Shown: piece by piece, positions 23,974-31,089 of the stretch | Numbering within the stretch: the stretch's first letter is position 1 | Layout: every line of letters starts with the position of its first letter | Assembly (NCBI GenBank): GCA_943354975.1 | Contig: CALRDS010000003.1 | Span: forward strand, 1 to 34,395 | DNA: 34,395 bases | DNA from: Candidatus Nomurabacteria bacterium | Lineage (GTDB): Bacteria > Patescibacteriota > Minisyncoccia > Phycocordibacterales > UBA5272 | Direction of reading: 5' to 3' | Position numbers and translations under genes: made by a program | Notes under the pieces: generated by a model | Database searches by the model: none | Seen by the model: only the letters and a program-made list of their open reading frames with translations | What the model was told of the DNA's origin: nothing

Positions 23974-24534
23974 TTATTGTTTCTTTGAAGCTTTCTTCCA
24001 GTTGTCGTAGAAGCATGCAAGAGTTGCTACGTCTACCCAGCCACCTTCACGGAATAACTGTTCTTTCAATATTCCTTCGACTACGTATCCGCAACGTTTG
24101 CTATAGGCGAGGCTTGCTTTGTTTCGCACATCGACGTGTGAAATGATTTTATGCATTCCGAGAGTTTCGAATGCATACTGGAGCATCACCATCTTCGCGT
24201 CAGTGGCGTAGCCTTTTCCGCGAAGATTTTTCTCGCCGATGATCGTTCCAGTTAACGTATGACGATTCACCCAGTCGATACCGTGCAATCCCATCACGCC
24301 GATGGTGCGACGATTTCTTTTAGTCTCTATCATCATCACTATGTCGTTTGGGTTTTTCGACAGGTTGCCTATCTTTTTAACCCAGTCCTCTTCTTCCATT
24401 TCCGTCATCGGAAATGTACGTGCCAGATAGACCCTCGTTTCTGGATCATTTATCCAGCGTGTGAAAAGCGGGATATCTGACATCGAGACGGGACGGAGAA
24501 TGGTTTTCTTTCCGGAGAGGAATACGTTTGTCAT
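23974..24534 (-). CDS. GNAT-family N-acetyltransferase (RimJ/RimL/SpeG type)
   Basis: 186 aa. N-terminal LRPVSMSDIPLFTRWINDP is the usual beginning of the RimJ/RimL/SpeG subgroup. The acetyl-CoA pyrophosphate loop reads LRGKGYATDA at 104-113. The C-terminal NKASLAYSKRCGYVVEG is the conserved N-x-A-S-x-x-Y-x-K-x-G-F/Y block. Acceptor unknown (protein N-terminus, polyamine or antibiotic are all possible). AGGAG stands 7 nt before the ATG. SD-led, with a terminator of its own and slightly GC-rich, like the other accessory genes. Stop TAA. Confidence 0.88.
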   Translation of the reverse strand: MTNVFLSGKKTILRPVSMSDIPLFTRWINDPETRVYLARTFPMTEMEEEDWVKKIGNLSKNPNDIVMMIETKRNRRTIGVMGLHGIDWVNRHTLTGTIIGEKNLRGKGYATDAKMVMLQYAFETLGMHKIISHVDVRNKASLAYSKRCGYVVEGILKEQLFREGGWVDVATLACFYDNWKKASKKQ

Positions 24535-24560
24535 GGTTGACTCCTGGTGGTTTAAAAGAA

Positions 24561-24587
24561 CAGAGCATCACATTATGTGATGCTCTG
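24561..24587 (-). terminator. Perfect 12-bp palindrome / terminator before the GNAT gene
   Basis: CAGAGCATCACA / TGTGATGCTCTG with loop TTA. On the minus strand it is followed by TTCTTTT, so it would end the 34-aa gene's transcript just before the GNAT SD. It could also be an operator. Confidence 0.6.
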
Positions 24588-24617
24588 TAGGCCTTTATTA
24601 TTTATATATAGATTTCG

Positions 24618-24722
24618 TTATAAAGATTCACCCAGCATCACACAATTAAAATACGCCACAGGATTAATACCTGAGAGGTTCGCAAAACGCATATTTGTAT
24701 GTGATGACTGTGTCTTTGCCAT
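24618..24722 (-). CDS. Possible 34-aa leaderless gene
   Basis: 34 codons: MAKTQSSHTNMRFANL, then SGINPVAYFNCVMLGESL. No family and no clear hydrophobic helix. Support: TTGACA at the proper place, a -10 (TAGAAA) ending 6 nt before the ATG exactly as in the leaderless core genes, and a hairpin terminator behind it. It may be a leader peptide for the GNAT gene, or the transcript may act as RNA. Confidence 0.35.
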   Translation of the reverse strand: MAKTQSSHTNMRFANLSGINPVAYFNCVMLGESL

Positions 24723-24728
24723 AATTTA

Positions 24729-24757
24729 TTTCTACTATATATAAGTTTTTGTGTCAA
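24729..24757 (-). promoter_or_regulatory. Promoter downstream of element E2
   Basis: Minus strand: TTGACA (24752-24757), 17-nt spacer, TAGAAA (24729-24734). Confidence 0.5.
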
Positions 24758-24773
24758 GAAAGATTTTTTGGAA

Positions 24774-24848
24774 CAGGGTAGTGTAAGTTGGCCTCGCACT
24801 TTGTACGTTTCGACATCAGACGAAACAATGACAACTTCTACTACCCTG
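24774..24848 (+). repeat. 75-nt hairpin element, copy E2
   Basis: CAGGGTAGTGTAAGTTGG at the left end answers CAACTTCTACTACCCTG at the right. Inside lie GCACTTTGTAC and GTTTCG/CGAAAC arms. Homologous to 11000-11075 read on the minus strand. As in E1, the minus-strand order is terminator, element, TTGACA promoter. Confidence 0.75.
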
Positions 24849-24850
24849 AA

Positions 24851-24878
24851 TAAAAAAGCCCCGCACGAATGTGCGGGG
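24851..24878 (-). terminator. Intrinsic terminator of the 48-aa gene
   Basis: Minus strand: CCCCGCAC / GTGCGGGG (8 bp, 4-nt loop) followed by TTTTTTATT. Confidence 0.85.
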
Positions 24879-24941
24879 GGTGTCCCAAGTGGGAGGGGAG
24901 GGACAAAGGAGCTGCGGCAAAATCGGGGTAGTGTGCGCTTG

Positions 24942-25088
24942 TTATTCGAGGAAAAGCGCAACGAAGATCTTCATCATCGTATTTTCCGGGTTGACTGTGA
25001 GCACAAAGTACGCGGTGAGCAGTATTGCGAATGCAACTGCAACCACGAAGCTCAGCACCGGCTTCTGAGGCGGGTAATCGTTTTTCAT
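24942..25088 (-). CDS. Small single-pass membrane protein, 48 aa
   Basis: A short gene with every expected signal. Minus-strand promoter at 25142-25170, a leader with a GCCGG/CCGGC hairpin (25112-25126), GGGAG about 8 nt before the ATG, 48 codons and TAA, then a terminator. The protein has a polar, proline-containing start (MKNDYPPQKP), one hydrophobic helix at about 11-32 (SFVVAVAFAILLTAYFVL) and a second hydrophobic stretch at the end (IFVALFLE). Function unknown. It resembles the 66-aa protein at 10707 in size and layout but not in sequence. Confidence 0.65.
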   Translation of the reverse strand: MKNDYPPQKPVLSFVVAVAFAILLTAYFVLTVNPENTMMKIFVALFLE

Positions 25089-25141
25089 GGGGTGTCTCCC
25101 TTATTTTTAATGCCGGATTTACCGGCGAACTGTACTCTTAT

Positions 25142-25170
25142 AATATAGCATATTTGTGATGTTTTGTCAA
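25142..25170 (-). promoter_or_regulatory. Promoter of the 48-aa membrane protein
   Basis: Minus strand: TTGACA (25165-25170), 17-nt spacer, TATATT (25142-25147). Confidence 0.75.
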
Positions 25171-25192
25171 TATAAGTTTTATTATTTTCAAA

Positions 25193-25657
25193 TTGACTTT
25201 AGATGAAAATACAAGTAGATTTACTAATGAATTCTTGATCGATTTTTTGGGGGGGATGCACTTGAAAACGAAATTGATAGATTTGATTCACGAGTACCCG
25301 AAGCCGATAGCTATCTCAGGGTGTCTCAGGGAAACTCTCAGCTCCTTGGGTTATCTGCGTGATGAAGCACCGCTTATGGTTTCTGAAGAGGGGGACGTAA
25401 GAATCTGGTTTAGAATCTTCGAAGGTAGAAAGTTCGTAGATGTTCATTTGGATGAGCCAGACTTTTCTTGAGAAGAGCTACAAAATTTTTGGAGTTCTCT
25501 TACCGAGGAATGGAGTAAGGCTAGCCCTGAAGAAATTCTCGCAGTCATGAATATGTTCAAAGATGAAAAGGTGATTGCTGACCTAAAAAGGGTTCTTTAC
25601 GAAAAGGGGATGACTAGGTGGCATGCAAACTTTGCCCCCGCAACGTCCTTTCACTGA
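25193..25657 (+). pseudogene. Small ORF interrupted by an in-frame TGA
   Basis: The frame is open to TGA at 25469-25471 and then continues without a break for 61 sense codons to a second TGA at 25655-25657. The downstream part (EELQNFWSSLTEEWSKASPE and on) has the same acidic, Trp-containing character, so one protein of ~130-150 aa seems to have been split. TGG (Trp) to TGA is the simplest history; read-through is possible. The start is unsure: TTG 25193 or ATG 25256, which has a G-run directly before it. Family not recognised. A terminator (25681-25704) follows. Confidence 0.5.
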
Positions 25658-25680
25658 TTCCTCTACGGTTTACATTAGAT

Positions 25681-25704
25681 CCGCTACGGCGGGTTTTCTT
25701 TTTG
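25681..25704 (+). terminator. Terminator behind the interrupted ORF
   Basis: CCGC-TACG-GCGG hairpin, then GTTTTCTTTTT. The last Ts run into the -10 region of the next gene. Confidence 0.6.
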
Positions 25705-25705
25705 C

Positions 25706-25711
25706 TATACT
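25706..25711 (+). promoter_or_regulatory. -10 box of the ATP-grasp gene (leaderless)
   Basis: TATACT ends 7 nt before the ATG at 25719; it decides that start over an ATG at 25623, whose frame would include the terminator. Confidence 0.6.
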
Positions 25712-25718
25712 ATTAAGT

Positions 25719-26657
25719 ATGATAAATGTTTCGAAAAGTTTGCCAGATATCGCAGTCTTGCGAGGTGGAACAAAAGAATTTAAGAAGTCTCTCACAGATG
25801 GAGGAGAGGTGCTCTCTTCACTTTCTAAAATAGGATATCAACCACTCGATGTTTTGATTACTGATAATGGTCAGTGGACTGTGCGCGGAAGACCGACTGA
25901 TGCACATGAAATATTTTCTAGGTCACATACAATAATAGACACAACAAGAGAAATAAATAAAGATTATCATGACCTAGCACGTCGCATGGGAATACCACTT
26001 ATGCTATCGAAAGATCACAACATGACTTTAAGTCGTGAAGACATGTATAGAATATTACGCCAACAAGGAATACGAGTACCAGACACTATTACAATACGTG
26101 CGAGTGAACCACTTTTAGATACTGACCTTCGTGATATTTGGTCCACGTATCATACACCACTTATCGTACGATCTCTTCATAGAAATGAAACTGCACCATC
26201 TAAACTTGTTCGAATGTTTCAAGATTTGGAAAACGCCGTGCGTGATTATCATGGAAGAGGAATAGATGTGCATGTGATGACATACAGACGTGTTCCGACA
26301 TCATCTGTCGCAGTATTACCAAACTTTCACGGTCAGGAACTCTACACACCACTATGGGTAGATACTTTCGCGGGTATTAATGAGATACCAAATAGTTCTG
26401 CAAATATGAGTGCACATCACCAAGCTCCACAATTTAGAAAAGATCAGATTAGAGAATTTGTTACAAAAACATATGACGCATTAGGATTAACTGGGCCTGC
26501 ATGTATAGACGTTATTCAGCATAATAATGGATATATAGTAGTAAATGTAGATCCAGCACCTTCTTTTAGAAAAGATAGTAGATTTACTAAGTCTCTTGAA
26601 TCAACTGGTTCAAGTATTGGTCAATATATTCACTCACACATCGTATCGTCATTATAA
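25719..26657 (+). CDS. D-alanine-D-alanine ligase-like ATP-grasp protein
   Basis: 312 aa from the chosen start, the length of Ddl. The N-terminal AVLRGGTKEFKKSLTDGGEV (17 residues from the start region) parallels the VLYGGxSxExxVSLxSG motif of Ddl. A central ATP-grasp region includes PLIVRSLHRNE. The C-terminal GPACIDVIQHNNGYIVVNVD matches the position of the metal-binding EVNTxPG segment, but here it reads VNVDPAPSFR, so the usual Glu/Asn/Gly pattern is eroded. Also missing is a clear match to the Ddl substrate-binding GxxxGS loop. It may ligate another pair of amino acids or a modified precursor of peptidoglycan. No other cell-wall gene is nearby. Confidence 0.65.
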   Translation: MINVSKSLPDIAVLRGGTKEFKKSLTDGGEVLSSLSKIGYQPLDVLITDNGQWTVRGRPTDAHEIFSRSHTIIDTTREINKDYHDLARRMGIPLMLSKDHNMTLSREDMYRILRQQGIRVPDTITIRASEPLLDTDLRDIWSTYHTPLIVRSLHRNETAPSKLVRMFQDLENAVRDYHGRGIDVHVMTYRRVPTSSVAVLPNFHGQELYTPLWVDTFAGINEIPNSSANMSAHHQAPQFRKDQIREFVTKTYDALGLTGPACIDVIQHNNGYIVVNVDPAPSFRKDSRFTKSLESTGSSIGQYIHSHIVSSL

Positions 26658-26714
26658 TAATGTGTATTATATCTAGGCAAGGCTTTAATTCAGATATTGA
26701 GTCAGATACGAGTT

Positions 26715-26790
26715 ATGCAAAATTTTTAAAACTAAGGCGTCCATAGACGTACGACGCAGGAATAAAAATTTTGCATAGCGAAGTAGATGG
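26715..26790 (-). repeat. Long hairpin, possible distant relative of elements A/B
   Basis: Perfect 14-bp stem ATGCAAAATTTTTA (26715-26728) with TAAAAATTTTGCAT (26763-26776) and an inner GCGTC/GACGC stem (26737-26741 with 26753-26757). On the minus strand it is preceded by CATCTACTTCG, exactly as in copy B, and contains CGCCTTAG where A/B have GCCTTG. The relation is suggestive only. Confidence 0.4.
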
Positions 26791-26815
26791 CACAATATAT
26801 GGATTAAACAAAACA

Positions 26816-26843
26816 AAAAACGCGCCTCTGGTAAGTGTCGCGT
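26816..26843 (-). terminator. Terminator of the 39-aa gene
   Basis: Minus strand: AAACGCG / CGCGTTT with a 14-nt loop, then TTTTTTGTTTT. Confidence 0.65.
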
Positions 26844-26890
26844 TTCTTGTTTGTTACTTTATATTCAAAGTGACGTCTTTGTTTGATGCG

Positions 26891-27010
26891 TTACGGTTGC
26901 TTCTTCGGGCTTCCGTTTTTGTTAGCAATTGTTTTACGAATTACTTCCAGTTGTTTTGAAGCCGCATCTGCTTTTTTATCGGCATTGATATGATTGTCTT
27001 TATAATACAT
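26891..27010 (-). CDS. Possible 39-aa lysine-rich protein
   Basis: 39 codons: MYYKDNHINADKKADAASK, then QLEVIRKTIANKNGSPKKQP, and TAA. Highly basic amphipathic helix followed by a Gly-Ser-Pro-Lys tail, a composition typical of small nucleic-acid-binding or ribosome-associated proteins. A TATAAA box (27018-27023) ends 7 nt before the ATG, as in the leaderless genes, and a terminator follows ~50 nt after the stop. No family recognised. Confidence 0.5.
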   Translation of the reverse strand: MYYKDNHINADKKADAASKQLEVIRKTIANKNGSPKKQP

Positions 27011-27169
27011 TCATATCTTTATAGACTTCAAGAACCTAATGTTCTTTTCTCTAGTACTAAAAGCTGATAATGAAACAACTGTCTACCACTAGTGTATCAA
27101 GCCCGTGACCTATACTCAAGGGTAGCAAGTAAAGTTATTCACATGTCCACTATTGGCTATTTGGGAATC
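27011..27169. other. Intergenic stretch behind the pseudouridine synthase gene
   Basis: It holds the -10 box TTTATA (27018-27023, minus sense TATAAA) and a small hairpin, AAGAAC-CTAAT-GTTCTT (27028-27044). Nothing else is recognised. Confidence 0.4.
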
Positions 27170-27859
27170 CTAGACGATATCACAATCTTTAAGTAGGGTG
27201 GTGACTTGTCGTGGGTTGAGGATATGTACAATGCCTGATTTTAGTCCATGAATAGTAAATGACAAGATACGCACCCTACGAAGGGATAAAACTGTTAAGT
27301 TAAGGGCATTTAACATTCTTCGGATCTCATGTTTCTTTCCTTCAGTTAAAATAATTTTTATCGAGTACCCTTCATTATAAATCGCAACTGATTTCACCGG
27401 AGCAAATGTTCCTTCTTGAGTGTATATTCCTTTTTTCAAAAGTGTCACTACACGAGGTGTCGCTTTTTCTCTGATTGTTACGTCGTATTCTTTTTCACGA
27501 GCATGTTTAGGATTTAGTAGTGCATCTACTACACGATAGTCATTTGTGTAAAGCAAAAGTCCGTCAGATTCTTTATCTAATCGACCAACTGGCTCACACT
27601 TTGTAAGTTCTGCGATTCTGCCAGTTATTTCTCCACGAGGTTTATTATAAAGTGCGTAAACTAGATTTTTAGTAGGGGAGGATATTACGACAGTGTCTCC
27701 CTTTTTTAATTTGCTACCTAAAGTAGCAACTTTTCCATTTATGGTTATGTATTTTTTAGTTATGTATTCATCAATGTTACGACGAGAACCAATCCCTTCA
27801 TCTCGAAGAAATACATTTATTCTGGCTGGAGTGATTTTGTTATATTTAATTGTTTTCAT
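27170..27859 (-). CDS. RsuA/RluB-family pseudouridine synthase
   Basis: 229 aa. An N-terminal S4 RNA-binding domain (about 12-60, INVFLRDEGIGSRRNIDEYI) is followed by the synthase domain: LYNKPRGE at 70-77, catalytic Asp95 in VGRLDKESDGLL and the closing EIRRMLNAL block. Isomerises uridine in 16S (RsuA) or 23S (RluB/E/F) rRNA; the target cannot be told from the sequence. Second gene of a minus-strand pair with the MFS gene upstream (43-nt gap). No SD. Confidence 0.92.
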   Translation of the reverse strand: MKTIKYNKITPARINVFLRDEGIGSRRNIDEYITKKYITINGKVATLGSKLKKGDTVVISSPTKNLVYALYNKPRGEITGRIAELTKCEPVGRLDKESDGLLLYTNDYRVVDALLNPKHAREKEYDVTIREKATPRVVTLLKKGIYTQEGTFAPVKSVAIYNEGYSIKIILTEGKKHEIRRMLNALNLTVLSLRRVRILSFTIHGLKSGIVHILNPRQVTTLLKDCDIV

Positions 27860-27902
27860 ATAGTTTGGATTTGTGTTTATTTAAAAATTAAAAATTGAAA
27901 AT

Positions 27903-29072
27903 TTACCTGGTATCTTTAAGTGGCATAACATAAGATACAGTCCAAAGTAGTACGGCTCCTAAAACTATAAACATTATTTGAGGCCTATCTATTAAAAATG
28001 GTGCGATGGCTACCCCAGTTGCTCCCACTAGAACCGTGGCTACACTTTTTGTGTTTGTGAAAAGTGCTGTTAGCGAAGCATCTTCTGGGCCTACTTTTTT
28101 GAAATAATAGGTGAACGCCATAGTTTCTACACACGCTGCACCGATTCTTGATATTAGTAGTAAAAATACCCAAATGCGTGGGTCAGGCGATGTGACTAAG
28201 ACACACAGGAAAGTAGTGACGGCTAAAATAAGTAATCCCCCAATAAGCAGTTCTTTCTCTCCGAATTTTTTATCTGCGAGTAGTCCAAGTTCATATGGTA
28301 ATACTACAAGGGGGGCAATTACAATTGGTAATATATAAGACAGATAAACGGCTAGGGGTATACCAAGCGTTGAGAGATATATCGGAGAATATATAATCAT
28401 AACAGCATAAAAACACTCAAGCACTAAAGCAGCTACTAATATTTCGCGCAGATTTTTGTTTCTCCAAGCTTTCTTTAAGGCCTCTAACATATTTATACTG
28501 TGATATGCAGGCTCTTGGATATGATTGAAGTACTTCTTTAAGAAAAATAGAAATGGAATTAAGATAAGAGCAGATATGGTGTAAAGAGTTTCAAACGAAG
28601 TTCTACCTAAGATTGTTCCCCCAATAAGTGGGGATATAAGTATTCCAAGATTAAGAAGTACAAGAAATAACCCTCGAATACTTCCTGTTTCAGCGTGTTT
28701 ACTAAAGCTCTCTATAAATACATTTAGACATATGTATAGAAGCATTTGGAGAACGAAATGTACTATAAAGAATAATCCTAGAAAATAGGGATGTTCTGTG
28801 ACTCCAAAAAGATAAGTAAAAATAATTTCCAATATAACTAAGGCAAAAGTAAAAGAATAGGTGTGATACTTTTTTATGTATTTAGCTACAGAAATTGATG
28901 CCCACAGAGACCCAAGACTTCCAAGCATATAAAGCAGACTCACCATCGAAGAATTGAAGTACTGGTGAAGGTATGATGAAGTAGCATAAAGTGGGATTCC
29001 GTAATGTAGTGCGTACAGTATAGTCAGCATGTACGTAACGACCAGGAGTTTATTTCGGACTATGTCGTGCAT
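27903..29072 (-). CDS. Major facilitator superfamily transporter
   Basis: 389 aa, about 12 hydrophobic helices in two halves with a polar linker near 185-205 (the segment around LEALKKAWRNKNLREIL). The loop SISVAKYIKKYHTYS after helix 2 is the usual place of the MFS motif A but lacks the standard GxxxD(R/K)xGRR form. Substrate unknown; drug or metabolite efflux is the default. TAAACT ends 6 nt before the ATG, a weak leaderless -10. Co-directional with the pseudouridine synthase. Confidence 0.85.
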   Translation of the reverse strand: MHDIVRNKLLVVTYMLTILYALHYGIPLYATSSYLHQYFNSSMVSLLYMLGSLGSLWASISVAKYIKKYHTYSFTFALVILEIIFTYLFGVTEHPYFLGLFFIVHFVLQMLLYICLNVFIESFSKHAETGSIRGLFLVLLNLGILISPLIGGTILGRTSFETLYTISALILIPFLFFLKKYFNHIQEPAYHSINMLEALKKAWRNKNLREILVAALVLECFYAVMIIYSPIYLSTLGIPLAVYLSYILPIVIAPLVVLPYELGLLADKKFGEKELLIGGLLILAVTTFLCVLVTSPDPRIWVFLLLISRIGAACVETMAFTYYFKKVGPEDASLTALFTNTKSVATVLVGATGVAIAPFLIDRPQIMFIVLGAVLLWTVSYVMPLKDTR

Positions 29073-29116
29073 TAGGATAGTTTACAGTTTTTGGCTGTTA
29101 GTTTCCAGTGAAAAAC

Positions 29117-29145
29117 TTAAGCGCCGCCCTTAGGGCGGCGCTTAA
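29117..29145 (-). terminator. Terminator behind the RNase J gene
   Basis: Perfect 13-bp stem TTAAGCGCCGCCC / GGGCGGCGCTTAA, loop of 3; minus-strand T-run follows. The flanks (29087-29110 and 29146-29172) form a second, imperfect outer stem. Confidence 0.9.
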
Positions 29146-29173
29146 CTAAAAACTGACAACTGTAAACTGAAAA

Positions 29174-31072
29174 CTATACTGATATAATTACTGGTATTAT
29201 CACAGGGCGTTTAGCAGTCTTTTGGAGTAAGAATTTTGTCGTAGCTTCTGCCACGTCTTGCTTCATTTGGTCTAGATTCATAAATCCACCCCGCGCAAGT
29301 GCATCATTGATAACTTTCTTAGTTAGCAGACGCGTCTGATAAAGCAGATCTTGAGATTCTTTTAGATAAACGAATCCACGAGAAATCAAGTCAGGGGATT
29401 TCTTAAGTGTATGTGTATGACTATCGATAACGCCGATGACCACAAACATACCATCTTCTGCAAGAGTCTGACGGTCACGCATAACCACATCTTGGATTTT
29501 ACCGACAGATGTTCCATCAACCACAATCATTTCCCCAGGAGCCTTTTCTTTTAGGGTTGTAATCTTATTTCCACCGTCTTGTATTTCAATAATCATTCCA
29601 TTATCCGCAATCACAATGTTTTCTTCAGGCATTCCTAACTTTCTTTCCAAATCAGCGTGCACTCGGTGCATGTAGTGGTATCCGTGAACAGGGATGAAGA
29701 ATTTCGGATGAATCTTTCGGTGAATCCAAATTAGCTCTTCAGCATTAGCATGACCTGAGGAGTGTACGTCAGATGTCCTGTAGTGAATAAGGTGAGCTCC
29801 TTGTCGAGAAAGTTTATCTTTCAAGTTCTGAACATTACGTTCATTTCCTGGAACAATAGAAGAAGACATGAGAATAGTATCACGCATACTTAAACGGATG
29901 AACTTATGAGTTTTGTTCCCAATGCGACCAAGAGCAGCAAATTCTTCGCCTTGTGCGCCAGTTGCTAGAATAACAATTTTGTTCTCCGGATAGCGTTGCA
30001 TATCATCTAATGTGATAAGAGACTCTGGGCGAATCTTCAACATGTTCGCAAGTTTTGTAACTTCAATATTTGTCTTCATACTACGACCTTCCACTACAAT
30101 TTTCTTTCCATGTTTTTCTGCAGTTTCTAGCATATAAAGCATTCTTTCTACTTGGCTGGCAAAAGTACTGACTATAAGTCTTCCCGGAGTGTCTCTGATT
30201 ACATTTTCAATGTTTTTGAATACGACACGATCAGATATAGAGAATCCTGGGTTTTCACAGTTTGTAGAATCTGTCATCAAGAGAAGCGTATTTCGATTTT
30301 CGAAAACTTTATAGCGCTCTTCCTCTTCTTCTGTTGGTACTCCATCATCATGATCAAGTCGCAGGTCTCCCGTGTGTACGACATCACCAAGAGGGGTTTC
30401 TACAATTATTCCCATAGAGTCTGGGATAGCATGAGAAACTCCGAAGAAACGAACCTTTAAATCTCCAAAGGTTATTGTGTCTCCTTTCTCTACTACATTT
30501 ATTGTAATCGGTGGTAGGTGAGGGAATTCTTCCTGACGCTTCTTTATCATAAGAGATGTGAATAGTCGGGCATAGAGCTGAGGGTTTCCAATGCGAGGCA
30601 TAATATAAGGAATGCCCCCGATGTGGTCTAAGTGACCATGGGTTACGACTACACCTTTTATTTTGTGTTTATGCTCTTCTAGGTATTTTGTATTCGGTAA
30701 GATGAAATCGATACCCGGGGTGTGAGACTCGGTAAATTGAACCCCGCAATCAATTATCACGATTGAGTTTTTGTATTCAACCATACTCATGTTTCGACCG
30801 ATTTCCTCTACACCTCCAAAGTGAATAATACGTATGTCTCCATCTTTTAGTGGTGGAATGTGATCGGTTTCTCTTTTAGATGATACAGTGGTATCGAATT
30901 TTGGTCCTACCATAGATCTCGGGGGACGATTATTTCGTCCGCGGGAACTGCCACCTGTGCGAGCAGGACCTGATGGTCTTCGATAAGGAGTTGTCTGTGG
31001 GGCAGGAGATATGACGCTTCCTTGTGCTCCTGTAGTTTCAGTAATTTCTGTTGTTGTGTTTTCTGGGTTCAT
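29174..31072 (-). CDS. rnj: Ribonuclease J
   Basis: 632 aa. Metallo-beta-lactamase/beta-CASP nuclease with 5'-3' exo- and endonuclease activity in mRNA decay and rRNA maturation. Zinc motif THGHLDH at 144-150 (His145, His147, Asp149, His150), and the beta-CASP part with SSGHANAEELIW and FIPVHGYHYMH. Residues 1-75 are an extra Pro/Thr/Arg/Gly-rich disordered tail (for example PSGPARTGGSSRGRNNRPPR), probably for RNA binding, not found in Bacillus RNase J. Usual core length after that. AACAAT lies 6 nt before the ATG. Confidence 0.95.
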   Translation of the reverse strand: MNPENTTTEITETTGAQGSVISPAPQTTPYRRPSGPARTGGSSRGRNNRPPRSMVGPKFDTTVSSKRETDHIPPLKDGDIRIIHFGGVEEIGRNMSMVEYKNSIVIIDCGVQFTESHTPGIDFILPNTKYLEEHKHKIKGVVVTHGHLDHIGGIPYIMPRIGNPQLYARLFTSLMIKKRQEEFPHLPPITINVVEKGDTITFGDLKVRFFGVSHAIPDSMGIIVETPLGDVVHTGDLRLDHDDGVPTEEEEERYKVFENRNTLLLMTDSTNCENPGFSISDRVVFKNIENVIRDTPGRLIVSTFASQVERMLYMLETAEKHGKKIVVEGRSMKTNIEVTKLANMLKIRPESLITLDDMQRYPENKIVILATGAQGEEFAALGRIGNKTHKFIRLSMRDTILMSSSIVPGNERNVQNLKDKLSRQGAHLIHYRTSDVHSSGHANAEELIWIHRKIHPKFFIPVHGYHYMHRVHADLERKLGMPEENIVIADNGMIIEIQDGGNKITTLKEKAPGEMIVVDGTSVGKIQDVVMRDRQTLAEDGMFVVIGVIDSHTHTLKKSPDLISRGFVYLKESQDLLYQTRLLTKKVINDALARGGFMNLDQMKQDVAEATTKFLLQKTAKRPVIIPVIISV

Positions 31073-31089
31073 ATATTTATTGTTAATTG

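Noticed and set aside
25469-25471. UGA read as glycine (Gracilibacteria/Absconditabacteria code)
   Set aside because: Core genes have no internal TGA at all, and several small genes stop at TGA immediately before terminators, so TGA appears to be a stop here.
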